DNA of 64,000 nt. Origin: DATLGB01 sp963740765. GTDB taxonomy: Bacteria; Actinomycetota; Thermoleophilia; Solirubrobacterales; Solirubrobacteraceae. How positions within the stretch are numbered: the first letter of the stretch is position 1; every line of letters begins with the position of its first letter. Under the pieces are notes generated by a model. The model did no database searches. It was given only the letters and a program-made list of their open reading frames with translations, and had not been told where the DNA came from. Location of the stretch: positions 744,001-808,000 of the forward strand of contig CAVUFN010000016.1 of the NCBI GenBank assembly GCA_963740765.1, read 5' to 3'. The position numbers were made by a program, and so were the translations under genes. Below, piece after piece: positions 15,021 to 22,397 of this stretch.

Positions 15021-16153
15021 TGCACCTGGATGCGCCCGCCGACGACGCTCAGCGTCCGCTCGCCGCGCAGCAGCGCCAGCAACTCCTCGCCGACCAGCTC
15101 GCGGCGCCAGCCCTCGAGCGTGCGCACGCCCGTGGGCTCCTCGCCGCGGCGGGCGCCGACCACGATCGGGGTGAGGTCCGCGCGCGCGGCGATCAGCTCG
15201 TAGGCGAGCCCGGCCTCCCGCGCGCGCGCCCGCACCAGCGCCTCGGCCAGCGCGATCACCGGCCCGTCGCCGGACTCCGTGTGCAGCCGCTCGGAGCGCT
15301 CGAGCTTGATCGGCTCGGCCTCGCGGCCGCGGGCAATGGCGGCGAGGACGTCGTCGGCGCGGCGGCGCAGCACGTCAGGCCCGATGCCGCGGATGTTGCC
15401 CAGCGCGTTGCGGTCGCGCGGGGCGCGCTTGGCCAGCTCGACGACCGACGGGTCCTTGAGCACGGACCCGACCGGCCGGTCCTCACGCTCGGCGGTGCGC
15501 TCTCGCCAGGCGGTCAGCTCGCGCGCGATCGCGCGCTCGCGCGGGTCCATCCCGGTGGAGCGCGGCAGCCGCCGCCAGACCTGGTCGGGGTCGCGGACGT
15601 CGGTGGCGTTGGCGATCACCAGGCACTCTTCGCGGGCCCACGCGAGCCGCTCGGACGCGGTCAGGCGCCCCTGGATCTCGTCCGCGAGCGGGAGGAGGTG
15701 CTCGACATCCTCGGCCGCGTAGCGCAGCTGCTCGTCGGTGAGCGGCCGCTTGTCCCAGCGGGTGAACGACGCGGACTTCTTCAGGCGGATGCGCAGCGCG
15801 TCGTTGAGCAGGCCGAGGTAGCCGGCCTGCGCCCCGAAGCCCGCGAAGCCCGCGGCGATCTGCGTGTCGAAGACGTTGGTGACGTCGGTGTCCCAGCAGC
15901 GCCGCAGCAGCGCGACATCCTGGCGGCCGGCGTGCAGCACGACCTCGATCTCCGGATCGGCCAGCAGCGCGGCCAGTGGCGACGGGTCGTAGTCCGGTTC
16001 GGCGATCGGGTCCAGCATCACGATCTCCGTGCCGACCACGATCTGCACCAGGCACAGCAGCGGCCGGTACCGGCCCTCCGGCATGAACTCCGTGTCGATC
16101 CCCAGCCGCCCCTCGGCGCGGGCACGATCGGCGAGGGCGGCGAGATCCGTCAC
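15017..16153 (-). CDS. rnd: Ribonuclease D (DEDD 3'-5' exonuclease with HRDC)
   Basis: This is a 378-residue 3'-5' exoribonuclease that trims stable RNA ends. The DEDDy motifs are visible: Exo I GIDTEFMPEG, Exo II LHAGRQDVALL with FDTQIAAGF, and Exo III YAAEDVEHLLPL. An HRDC helicase-and-RNase-D C-terminal domain follows (about residues 205-285, with NALGNIRGIGPDVLRR). Length matches actinobacterial RNase D. The GTG start at 16153 is eight bases from a TAGGGT on its own strand. This is one half of a symmetrical divergent promoter shared with the WS/DGAT gene. The next gene downstream is a glycosyltransferase starting within its stop. Confidence 0.92.
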   Translation of the reverse strand: MTDLAALADRARAEGRLGIDTEFMPEGRYRPLLCLVQIVVGTEIVMLDPIAEPDYDPSPLAALLADPEIEVVLHAGRQDVALLRRCWDTDVTNVFDTQIAAGFAGFGAQAGYLGLLNDALRIRLKKSASFTRWDKRPLTDEQLRYAAEDVEHLLPLADEIQGRLTASERLAWAREECLVIANATDVRDPDQVWRRLPRSTGMDPRERAIARELTAWRERTAEREDRPVGSVLKDPSVVELAKRAPRDRNALGNIRGIGPDVLRRRADDVLAAIARGREAEPIKLERSERLHTESGDGPVIALAEALVRARAREAGLAYELIAARADLTPIVVGARRGEEPTGVRTLEGWRRELVGEELLALLRGERTLSVVGGRIQVQ

Positions 16154-16161
16154 TGCGGCGC

Positions 16162-16175
16162 ACCCTAGTTAGGGT
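16162..16175. promoter_or_regulatory. Symmetrical divergent promoter for rnd and the WS/DGAT gene
   Basis: ACCCTA-GT-TAGGGT is a perfect inverted repeat. It places a TAGGGT hexamer on each strand, and each is exactly eight bases from a start codon (GTG at 16153, ATG at 16184). The entire intergenic space is 30 bases. Both transcripts should be leaderless, and polymerase on one side should block the other. Confidence 0.6.
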
Positions 16176-16183
16176 TCACGAGG

Positions 16184-17620
16184 ATGGCGCAAGCGCACCT
16201 CGACCGGCTCAGCGCGATCGACGCCGGGTTCCTCGCCCAGGAGGGCCCGACGACGCACATGCACATCGGCGGCGTCGTCGTGCTCGAGGGGCCGCCGCCG
16301 CGCTACGAGGAGTTCGCCGACCACGTGCGCTCGCGGCTGCACCTCGTCCCCCGCTACCGGCAGAAGATCGCCAAGGCACCGCTGGAGAGCGGGCTGCCGC
16401 TGTGGGTCGACGACCCGAGCTTCAATCTCGGCTACCACATCCGGCACACCGCGCTGCCCGCGCCCGGGACCCGCCCTCACCTGCTGAACCTGGCGGCGCG
16501 ACTGTTCTCCCAGCGGCTCGACCGGTCCAAGCCGCTGTGGGAGCTCTACCTGGTCGAGGGACTCGACGACGGCAACTTCGCGCTGATCTCGAAGACCCAC
16601 CACGCGCTCGTGGACGGCGTGTCCGGCGTCGACCTGGCCACGGTGCTCTTCGACCTCAGTCCGGAGGGCACGGAACTGCCGCCCGCGGAACCGTGGGTCC
16701 CGCACCGCGAGCCGACGGGCGCCGAGCTCGTCGCGCGCGGGGTCGAGGACGCGGCGCGGACCGCGGCCGGGCTCGCCGCCCGGATCGTCACCGACGCGCA
16801 CCCCCGCCGGACGCTCGACCGCGCGCGGGAGCTGGCCGCCGGCGTCGGCTCCGTCGCCCGCACCGCCCTCAAGGCACCGCCGGACACGCCGTTCAACGTG
16901 CCACCCGGCCCGTTCCGCCGCTTCGAGGTCGTCGAGGTCCGGTTCGAACGCTTCAAGAAGATCAAGGACGCGCTGGGCGGGACGGTCAACGACGTCGTCC
17001 TCGCCGCGGTGGCCGGCGGCCTCGCGCGGTTCCTGCACGAGCGCGGCATCGACGCCGAGGGGATGGAGCTGCGGGCCTGCGTCCCCGTGTCCGTGCGGAC
17101 GGACGCGACGAAGGCCTCCATGGGCAACGAGATCACGATCATGATGGCGCCGCTGCCGATCGGGATCGCTGACCCGGTGCAGCGCCTCGCACGCGTGCGC
17201 GAGGTGATGGGCGACCTCAAGTCGTCCAACCAGGCGCTCGGCGCCCAGGCGATCGCCGGGCTGCAGGACTTCGCCCCGCCCACCATCCACGCGCAGGCCT
17301 CGCGGCTGCAGTTCTCGAGCCGGATGTACAACCTGCTGGTCACCAACGTGCCCGGCCCGCAGTTCCCGCTCTACGTGCTCGGGCGCAAGATGATCTACAT
17401 GTTCCCGATCCCGTTCCTGGCCGGGGACCGCGCGCTGGCCATCGCGATCATGTCCTACGACGGCGGCATGAACTTCGGCCTGCTCGGCGACTACGACGCC
17501 ATGGGCGACCTCGACGTGGTCGGCGCGGGCATCGAGGCGGCGCTGGACGAGCTGGACACCGCCGCCAAGCGCGCCCGGCGGACCGAGCAGCGCAAGGCCA
17601 AGCGGCGCTCGCGCGCGTGA
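16184..17620 (+). CDS. Wax ester synthase/diacylglycerol acyltransferase (WS/DGAT)
   Basis: This 478-residue acyl-CoA-dependent acyltransferase makes triacylglycerol and/or wax esters. The active-site motif is intact as HHALVDG (residues 139-145, HHxxxDG). The N-terminus (LDRLSAIDAGFLAQE), PLWELYLVEGL, the NDVVLAAVAGGL motif and the C-terminal VTNVPGPQFPLYVLG all match actinobacterial members at the usual length. It is soluble or membrane-peripheral. This points to neutral-lipid storage. It shares a tiny divergent promoter with rnd. Its stop overlaps the GTG of a small lipoprotein gene (GTGA). Confidence 0.93.
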   Translation: MAQAHLDRLSAIDAGFLAQEGPTTHMHIGGVVVLEGPPPRYEEFADHVRSRLHLVPRYRQKIAKAPLESGLPLWVDDPSFNLGYHIRHTALPAPGTRPHLLNLAARLFSQRLDRSKPLWELYLVEGLDDGNFALISKTHHALVDGVSGVDLATVLFDLSPEGTELPPAEPWVPHREPTGAELVARGVEDAARTAAGLAARIVTDAHPRRTLDRARELAAGVGSVARTALKAPPDTPFNVPPGPFRRFEVVEVRFERFKKIKDALGGTVNDVVLAAVAGGLARFLHERGIDAEGMELRACVPVSVRTDATKASMGNEITIMMAPLPIGIADPVQRLARVREVMGDLKSSNQALGAQAIAGLQDFAPPTIHAQASRLQFSSRMYNLLVTNVPGPQFPLYVLGRKMIYMFPIPFLAGDRALAIAIMSYDGGMNFGLLGDYDAMGDLDVVGAGIEAALDELDTAAKRARRTEQRKAKRRSRA

Positions 17621-18204
17621 GGCGCATGGTCCCGGCGCTGGCCGCCGTCGCGCTCGGTGGCTGCGGCGGTGGCGGCGAAGACCCGGATCGGACCGCCGCG
17701 ACGCCCAGCCCGACGCCGGCGCCCGCTGTGGCGACGCCGCCACCGACGCCCGCGCCGACGGCGAAGCCCAGACGCCGGCACACCCCCACGCCCGAGCCGG
17801 CCGTCTCGGCGACACCCACCCCGCGGCCCCTGGCCAAGCGCGCGCAGCCGGTGGCGGCCGGGGTGGCGCGGTACCTGGTGGCGATCAACCAGCACGACAT
17901 CGGGGAGCTGTGCTCGGGCTTCACCGGGCCGACCCCGGAGGCCTGCGGCGGTCCGGGCGAGCACCTCCCCATCCAGCCGCTGCTGGACGGGCCTCGGTTC
18001 CTGCGCGCGACGGTCACCGCGCGCCCGCGCTTCCGGCGCAGCGGCCGCCGGGCTGAGGCGACGGTCAAGCTGACCGTGATCGACGAGGCCGGTGGACGCA
18101 CCCCGCGCGCGGAGACCCTCGCCCTGCACCGGACGGGCATGCGGTGGGCGGTGTCCCAGCCCAGCGCGGTCTTCTACCGGGCGATCAACCGACAGGCGCC
18201 CTGA
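17617..18204 (+). CDS. Predicted lipoprotein with Pro/Thr-rich linker
   Basis: This 195-residue protein begins with a lipoprotein signal (VPALAAVALGGC, lipobox LGGC, lipidated Cys about residue 16). A low-complexity Pro/Thr/Ala linker of about 55 residues (TPSPTPAPAV, TPEPAVSATPTP) follows. The globular part (about 75-195) has an NTF2-like feel (VARYLVAINQHDIGELCSGF, RWAVSQPSAVFYRAI), but I cannot assign it with certainty. It overlaps the WS/DGAT stop by four bases, so it is probably translationally coupled. A cell-surface sensor or carrier role is only a guess. Confidence 0.7.
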   Translation: MRRMVPALAAVALGGCGGGGEDPDRTAATPSPTPAPAVATPPPTPAPTAKPRRRHTPTPEPAVSATPTPRPLAKRAQPVAAGVARYLVAINQHDIGELCSGFTGPTPEACGGPGEHLPIQPLLDGPRFLRATVTARPRFRRSGRRAEATVKLTVIDEAGGRTPRAETLALHRTGMRWAVSQPSAVFYRAINRQAP

Positions 18205-18246
18205 CGCCATCCGTCCGCCCGGCCGTCGGACGTCCCCGACCGTTGG

Positions 18247-18252
18247 TAACTT
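18247..18252 (+). promoter_or_regulatory. Predicted leaderless -10 element of ELW protein 1
   Basis: TAACTT lies nine bases before the ATG at 18262. An inverted repeat, CGTCCG/CGGACG (18212-18232), lies just upstream in the 57-base gap. Confidence 0.45.
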
Positions 18253-18261
18253 GCCACGCCG

Positions 18262-21200
18262 ATGAGCGCGCGACAGCGAAGGGCGAAGGAGCGGCGGCGG
18301 CGGCGCTCGGCGGCCTTGTCGGGCACGCTGGCGATCGGCCTCGTCGCTCCAACCGGCGCAGCCGCGGTGGACCTCACCGCCTCGCCGCTGAAGGACATCA
18401 ACCTCACCGAGGTCGGCAGCGGACCGGCGAACGTGACGCCGGTGGGCGGCGGGGTCTTCTTCTTCACGGCCGACGACGGGGTTCACGGCCGTGAGCTGTG
18501 GCGCTCGGACGGCACGGCGGGCGGGACGGCCCTGGTCGAGGACATCGTGCCGGGCGAGGCCAGCGGCCCGCTGGCCGAGCTCACCAACGTCAGCGGGACG
18601 CTCTTCTTCGTCGCCACGACGTCCAGCAGCAACCGTGAGCTGTGGAAGAGCGACGGCACCGCGGCCGGGACCGTCCAGGTCAAGGAGATCCGCGCCGGGA
18701 CCTACGGGAGCTACCCCTCCGGCCTCACGAACGTCGGCGGCACGCTGTTCTTCGCTGCCGACGACGGCACCAACGGGTCCGAGCTGTGGGAGTCGGACGG
18801 CACCGGCGACGGCACGACGATGGTCGAGGACATCTCCGCAACCGGCGGCAGCACCCCGAGCGGGCTCACGAACGTCGGCGGCACCCTCTTCTTCGCGGCC
18901 AACGACGGCGTCAACGGGACCGAGCTGTGGAAGTCCACCGACGGCACCGCCGCGGGCACCGACCTCGTCGAGGACATCAACCCCGCCGCCGCGTCCTCCA
19001 ACCCGCTGGCGTTGACCAACTCCGGCGGCACGCTGTTCTTCACCGCCGACGACGGCACCAACGGGACCGAGCTGTGGAAGTCCAGCGACGGCACGGCGGC
19101 CGGCACCGACCTCGTCGAGGACATCAACCCCGCCGCCGCGTCCTCCGACCCGGCCGCGCTGACCGACGTCGGCGGCACGCTCTTCTTCGCCGCCAACGAC
19201 GGCACCAACGGGTCCGAGCTGTGGAAGTCCAGCGACGGCACGGCCGCCGGCACCGAGCTCGTCAAGGACATCCGCGCCGGGTCCGCCAGCAGCATCCCAC
19301 GGCCTTCCACCCTCGACAAGTACCCGACTCCAGCGCTGTTCAATGCCGGCGGGAAACTGTTCTTCGCCGCCGACGACGGGGTCAACGGACGCGAGCTGTG
19401 GACGTCCGACGGGACGTCCGACGGGACGGTCCTGACCAAGGACATCCGCCCCGGCGGCAGCAGCCTCCCGATCGGGAAGTACGCCGGCGTCAGCGTGGGC
19501 GCGGTCGGCGGCACAGCGTTCGTGGTCGCCGACGACGGGGCGAGCGGCCGCGAGCTGTGGAAGTCCGACGGCACGCCCAGCGGCACCGTGCAGGTCAAGG
19601 ACATCCACCCGGGCCCCTCGGGCGGCTTCGCGGGTGAGAGCAAGTACCAGCCACCACTCGTCAACGTCGACGGCAAGCTCCTGTTCGCCGCCGACGGCGG
19701 GACCACCGGCCCGGAGCTGTGGAGCTCCGACGGCACCGACGCCGGGACCGGGCTGGTCAAGAACCTCAACACCAACACGCTCAGCAGCCAGCCCAACCAG
19801 GCGGTGACCGCCGGCTCGACGGTGTTCTTCGACGCCGACAACGGCGTCGACGGCCGCGAGCTCTACAAGACCGACATGACCACGGGCGGCACCCAGATGG
19901 TCAAGGACATCTTCACCGGCTCCGGGGTCAGCGGGACGCCGCAACAGCTCACGAACGTCGGCGGGACGCTGTTCTTCAGCGCCACGGACGATGGCGGCAC
20001 GGAGCTGTGGAAGTCCGACGGCAGCGACGGAGGCACGCAGCGCGTGCGGGACATCGCCACCGGCCCGGGCAGCGCGACGCCTCAGAACCTGGTCAACGTC
20101 TCCGGCACGCTGTTCTTCACCGCCGACGACGGCACGAACGGGCGCGAGCTGTGGAAGAGCGACGGCACCGAGGCCGGCACCGTCCCGGTGGAGGACGTCG
20201 CCGGCGCCGGCGCCGACAGCTTCCGCGACTTCACCAACGTCGACGGCACGCTGTTCTTCGCGGCCGCCAGCCCGGGCAACGGCGTCGAACTGTGGAAGAG
20301 CGACGGCACCGAAGCCGGCACCGACCAGGTCAAGCAGATCGGTCCTGCCGGTGACGATGGCAATCCGCAGGCGCTGACCAACGTCTCCGGCACGCTGTTC
20401 TTCCGAGCGAACGACGGCACCACCGGACCCGAGCTGTGGAAGTCCGACGGGACGGAAGGCGGCACCACCCAGGTCAAGGACATCAACCCCGGGGGCGAGA
20501 GCAACCCGACCGGCCTGACCAACGTCTCCGGCACGCTGTTCTTCGCGGCGAGCGACGGCCCGAGCGGCGCCGAGCTGTGGAAGTCCGACGGGACGCCCGA
20601 GGGCACCACGCGGGTCAGGGACACCATCGACATTCCCTCCGTCGGAAGCTACCCGGCCGAGCTCACGAACCTGGGCGGGACGCTCCTGTTCGCCGCGACC
20701 GGTCCGACCGACGGCCTCGAGCTGTGGAAGTCCGACGGCACCGAGGCCGGCACCACACAGGTCAGGGACATCAGCCCGGGCGGGGACAGCTATCCCGGCA
20801 CGCTGACGGTGGTGGGCGACGAGGTGCTGTTCAGCGCCGAGGACGCGTCGGCCGGGCGCGAGCTGTGGAGAACGGACGGCACCGAGGGCGGCACCACCCG
20901 CGTCGCCGACGTCCGCAGCGGCAGTTTCGGTAGCGACCCCAAGGTGCTGGTCAACGCCGGCGGCTCGCTGTTCTTCGCCGCCGACAACGGGCGCACCGGC
21001 GTCGAGCCGTGGACGGCCGGGCCGCCGGCACCGGTCGCCAGCCCCAGCCCGAGCCCAAGCCCGACGGCCTCGCCCTCGCCGAAGCCGTCCGCCACACCTA
21101 CGGTCACGCCGGTCGTCAAGCGCAAGCCGAAGCTCAAGGTGACCGTCAGGCCCAAGCGCGACAAGAAGAAGCCCTACCGCTACACGCTCAAGGGCACGCT

Positions 21201-21462
21201 CAAGCTGCCGGCGGGCATCAGCAAGGCCGACGGGTGCAGTGGCAAGGTCAAGGTCGTCACCAAGCGGAAGCGGCTCAAGAAGTCCCTCTTCACCAAGACG
21301 ACGAAGGTGAACGAGAAGTGCTTGTTCACCATCAGGAAGGCCAAGCTCAACAAGCGCGCCGGTACGCGCGGCAAGGCGACCTTCAGGCTGACCTACCGAG
21401 GCAACAAGGTCCTCGGGCGCGCGACCAAGAAGGTCGGCGTCAGGTTCGGGAAGCGCCGCTGA
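18262..21462 (+). CDS. Secreted ELWxxDGT-repeat protein 1 (17 repeats)
   Basis: This 1066-residue exported protein has an Arg-rich n-region (RQRRAKERRRRR) and a hydrophobic stretch to GAAAVD as a signal peptide. After an opening half-repeat (TEVG...VGGGVFFFTADDG) come 17 repeats of about 47-55 residues. The consensus is ELWKSDGTxxGTxxVKDIxPG, then LTNVxGTLFFxADDGTxG. A closing half-repeat EPWTAG follows, as if the chain closes a beta-propeller-like ring. A Pro/Ser linker (about 905-930) leads to a very basic beta domain with three Cys (KADGCSG, NEKCLF). ELWxxDGT repeats are a named bacterial repeat family without known function. The 3' end overlaps the opposing GNAT-like gene by 23 bases. Confidence 0.9.
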   Translation: MSARQRRAKERRRRRSAALSGTLAIGLVAPTGAAAVDLTASPLKDINLTEVGSGPANVTPVGGGVFFFTADDGVHGRELWRSDGTAGGTALVEDIVPGEASGPLAELTNVSGTLFFVATTSSSNRELWKSDGTAAGTVQVKEIRAGTYGSYPSGLTNVGGTLFFAADDGTNGSELWESDGTGDGTTMVEDISATGGSTPSGLTNVGGTLFFAANDGVNGTELWKSTDGTAAGTDLVEDINPAAASSNPLALTNSGGTLFFTADDGTNGTELWKSSDGTAAGTDLVEDINPAAASSDPAALTDVGGTLFFAANDGTNGSELWKSSDGTAAGTELVKDIRAGSASSIPRPSTLDKYPTPALFNAGGKLFFAADDGVNGRELWTSDGTSDGTVLTKDIRPGGSSLPIGKYAGVSVGAVGGTAFVVADDGASGRELWKSDGTPSGTVQVKDIHPGPSGGFAGESKYQPPLVNVDGKLLFAADGGTTGPELWSSDGTDAGTGLVKNLNTNTLSSQPNQAVTAGSTVFFDADNGVDGRELYKTDMTTGGTQMVKDIFTGSGVSGTPQQLTNVGGTLFFSATDDGGTELWKSDGSDGGTQRVRDIATGPGSATPQNLVNVSGTLFFTADDGTNGRELWKSDGTEAGTVPVEDVAGAGADSFRDFTNVDGTLFFAAASPGNGVELWKSDGTEAGTDQVKQIGPAGDDGNPQALTNVSGTLFFRANDGTTGPELWKSDGTEGGTTQVKDINPGGESNPTGLTNVSGTLFFAASDGPSGAELWKSDGTPEGTTRVRDTIDIPSVGSYPAELTNLGGTLLFAATGPTDGLELWKSDGTEAGTTQVRDISPGGDSYPGTLTVVGDEVLFSAEDASAGRELWRTDGTEGGTTRVADVRSGSFGSDPKVLVNAGGSLFFAADNGRTGVEPWTAGPPAPVASPSPSPSPTASPSPKPSATPTVTPVVKRKPKLKVTVRPKRDKKKPYRYTLKGTLKLPAGISKADGCSGKVKVVTKRKRLKKSLFTKTTKVNEKCLFTIRKAKLNKRAGTRGKATFRLTYRGNKVLGRATKKVGVRFGKRR
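18955..18999 (+). repeat. 45-base exact repeat inside ELW protein 1, copy 1
   Basis: This stretch is identical to 19102-19146, exactly 147 bases (one 49-codon repeat) later. It encodes GTDLVEDINPAAASS. Identity at third positions indicates a recent duplication or gene conversion between repeats 4 and 5. Confidence 0.8.
19102..19146 (+). repeat. 45-base exact repeat inside ELW protein 1, copy 2
   Basis: This is the second copy of the segment at 18955-18999, in repeat 5. Confidence 0.8.
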
Positions 21463-22351
21463 AGTAGTGCACGCGCACGTGGTCTCCGCGTGCGTTCTCC
21501 CCGATGAACACGACGTCCGCCTCGTTCCAGATGGCGGCGGGGAACGCCCGCTTGAGCCCCGGGTTCTCGACCTCGAAGAGGATCCCGGGCGCGCGGATGT
21601 CCCCCGCTGCGTACGCCGCGGCGAGGTGGTCGCGCGCACCGACGGCGAGCGCGGTGGCGGCCGTCGAGCGGCGGTACGGGCCGGCGACGAAGGCGCGGAT
21701 GTACCAGAGCTCGAGGCGCAGCTGCTCGTTGTGCTGGAGGTAGGCGGTGGACACGCCGAAGAGCTCGCCGCCGTGGCCGACGGCGACGAGCAGCAGCTCC
21801 TCGATGCGCCGGCGGGCCTCCGCCTCGTCGAGGATCCCCTCGCGCCGCCACAGCGCGACGATGTCGTCGGCGCTGACCGCGTCCTGCTCGGCGAACGGCA
21901 GCACGCGGTACGGCGGGTCGGCCGGCGGCCAGTCGGGCAGCGGCGTCGTCCGGGCAGCGCTGAAGTAGGCGATGCGCGCGTCCCGTCCGTCCTGCGTGTA
22001 CCCGGCGAAGATCGTGCGCGGGTCGGCCCACTCGAGGGCGGGGTCGGGCCGGTCGGGGATCAGCAGGAGCCCCTCGGGCCCGGTGCCGGAGTACTCGGCG
22101 TCGAGCGCCCGCCAGGTCGCGGCGTGAACCTCGCGGGAGTGGTCGCCGGCGGCGCCCAGGAGCTCGAGCGTCCACAGCCGGCGGTCGCGGACCCCCGGGA
22201 ACGGGGTATCGCGGATCACGGACGCGCCCGCAAGCTCCCCGGCCGCGTCGCGGACGACGCAGACGACGTCATCAGCCGGCGTGCCCCGGTCGGCCAGCGC
22301 TGCACGGGTGGTGGCATCGAGCCGACCCCGGACGACCTCGATCTCGCTCAC
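21440..22351 (-). CDS. GNAT-like acetyltransferase, possibly tandem
   Basis: This 303-residue cytoplasmic protein looks like a GNAT-fold protein. The C-terminal half has ELWYIRAFVAGPYRRSTAAT, like the acetyl-CoA loop (V.P.yRg.G), followed by ARDHLAAAYAAG and a late strand (GILFEVENPGLKRAF). The N-terminal half (VVCVVRDAAGELAGASVIRD) could be a second, degenerate GNAT copy. The substrate is unknown. The GTG at 22351 is preferred, with an in-frame ATG at 22375 as the alternative. It sits between two ELW genes, is divergent from ELW protein 2, and overlaps the end of ELW protein 1 by 23 bases. Any functional link is unproven. Confidence 0.6.
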   Translation of the reverse strand: MSEIEVVRGRLDATTRAALADRGTPADDVVCVVRDAAGELAGASVIRDTPFPGVRDRRLWTLELLGAAGDHSREVHAATWRALDAEYSGTGPEGLLLIPDRPDPALEWADPRTIFAGYTQDGRDARIAYFSAARTTPLPDWPPADPPYRVLPFAEQDAVSADDIVALWRREGILDEAEARRRIEELLLVAVGHGGELFGVSTAYLQHNEQLRLELWYIRAFVAGPYRRSTAATALAVGARDHLAAAYAAGDIRAPGILFEVENPGLKRAFPAAIWNEADVVFIGENARGDHVRVHYFSGASRT

Positions 22352-22381
22352 GCGCCCATTGTCACAGACCGCCATCGCCTG

Positions 22382-22387
22382 TACGGT
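22382..22387 (+). promoter_or_regulatory. Predicted -10 element of ELW protein 2
   Basis: TACGGT lies ten bases before the ATG at 22398. ELW protein 3 has TACCGT at the same ten-base distance. Confidence 0.45.
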
Positions 22388-22397
22388 CCGTGATGGC

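Noticed and set aside
17491..21639. A 1382-codon open reading frame antisense to ELW protein 1, with its own regular repeats
   Set aside because: Its repeats are the reverse complement of the ELW repeats. Long antisense frames are expected at this GC content, and the sense proteins have signal peptides and family motifs.
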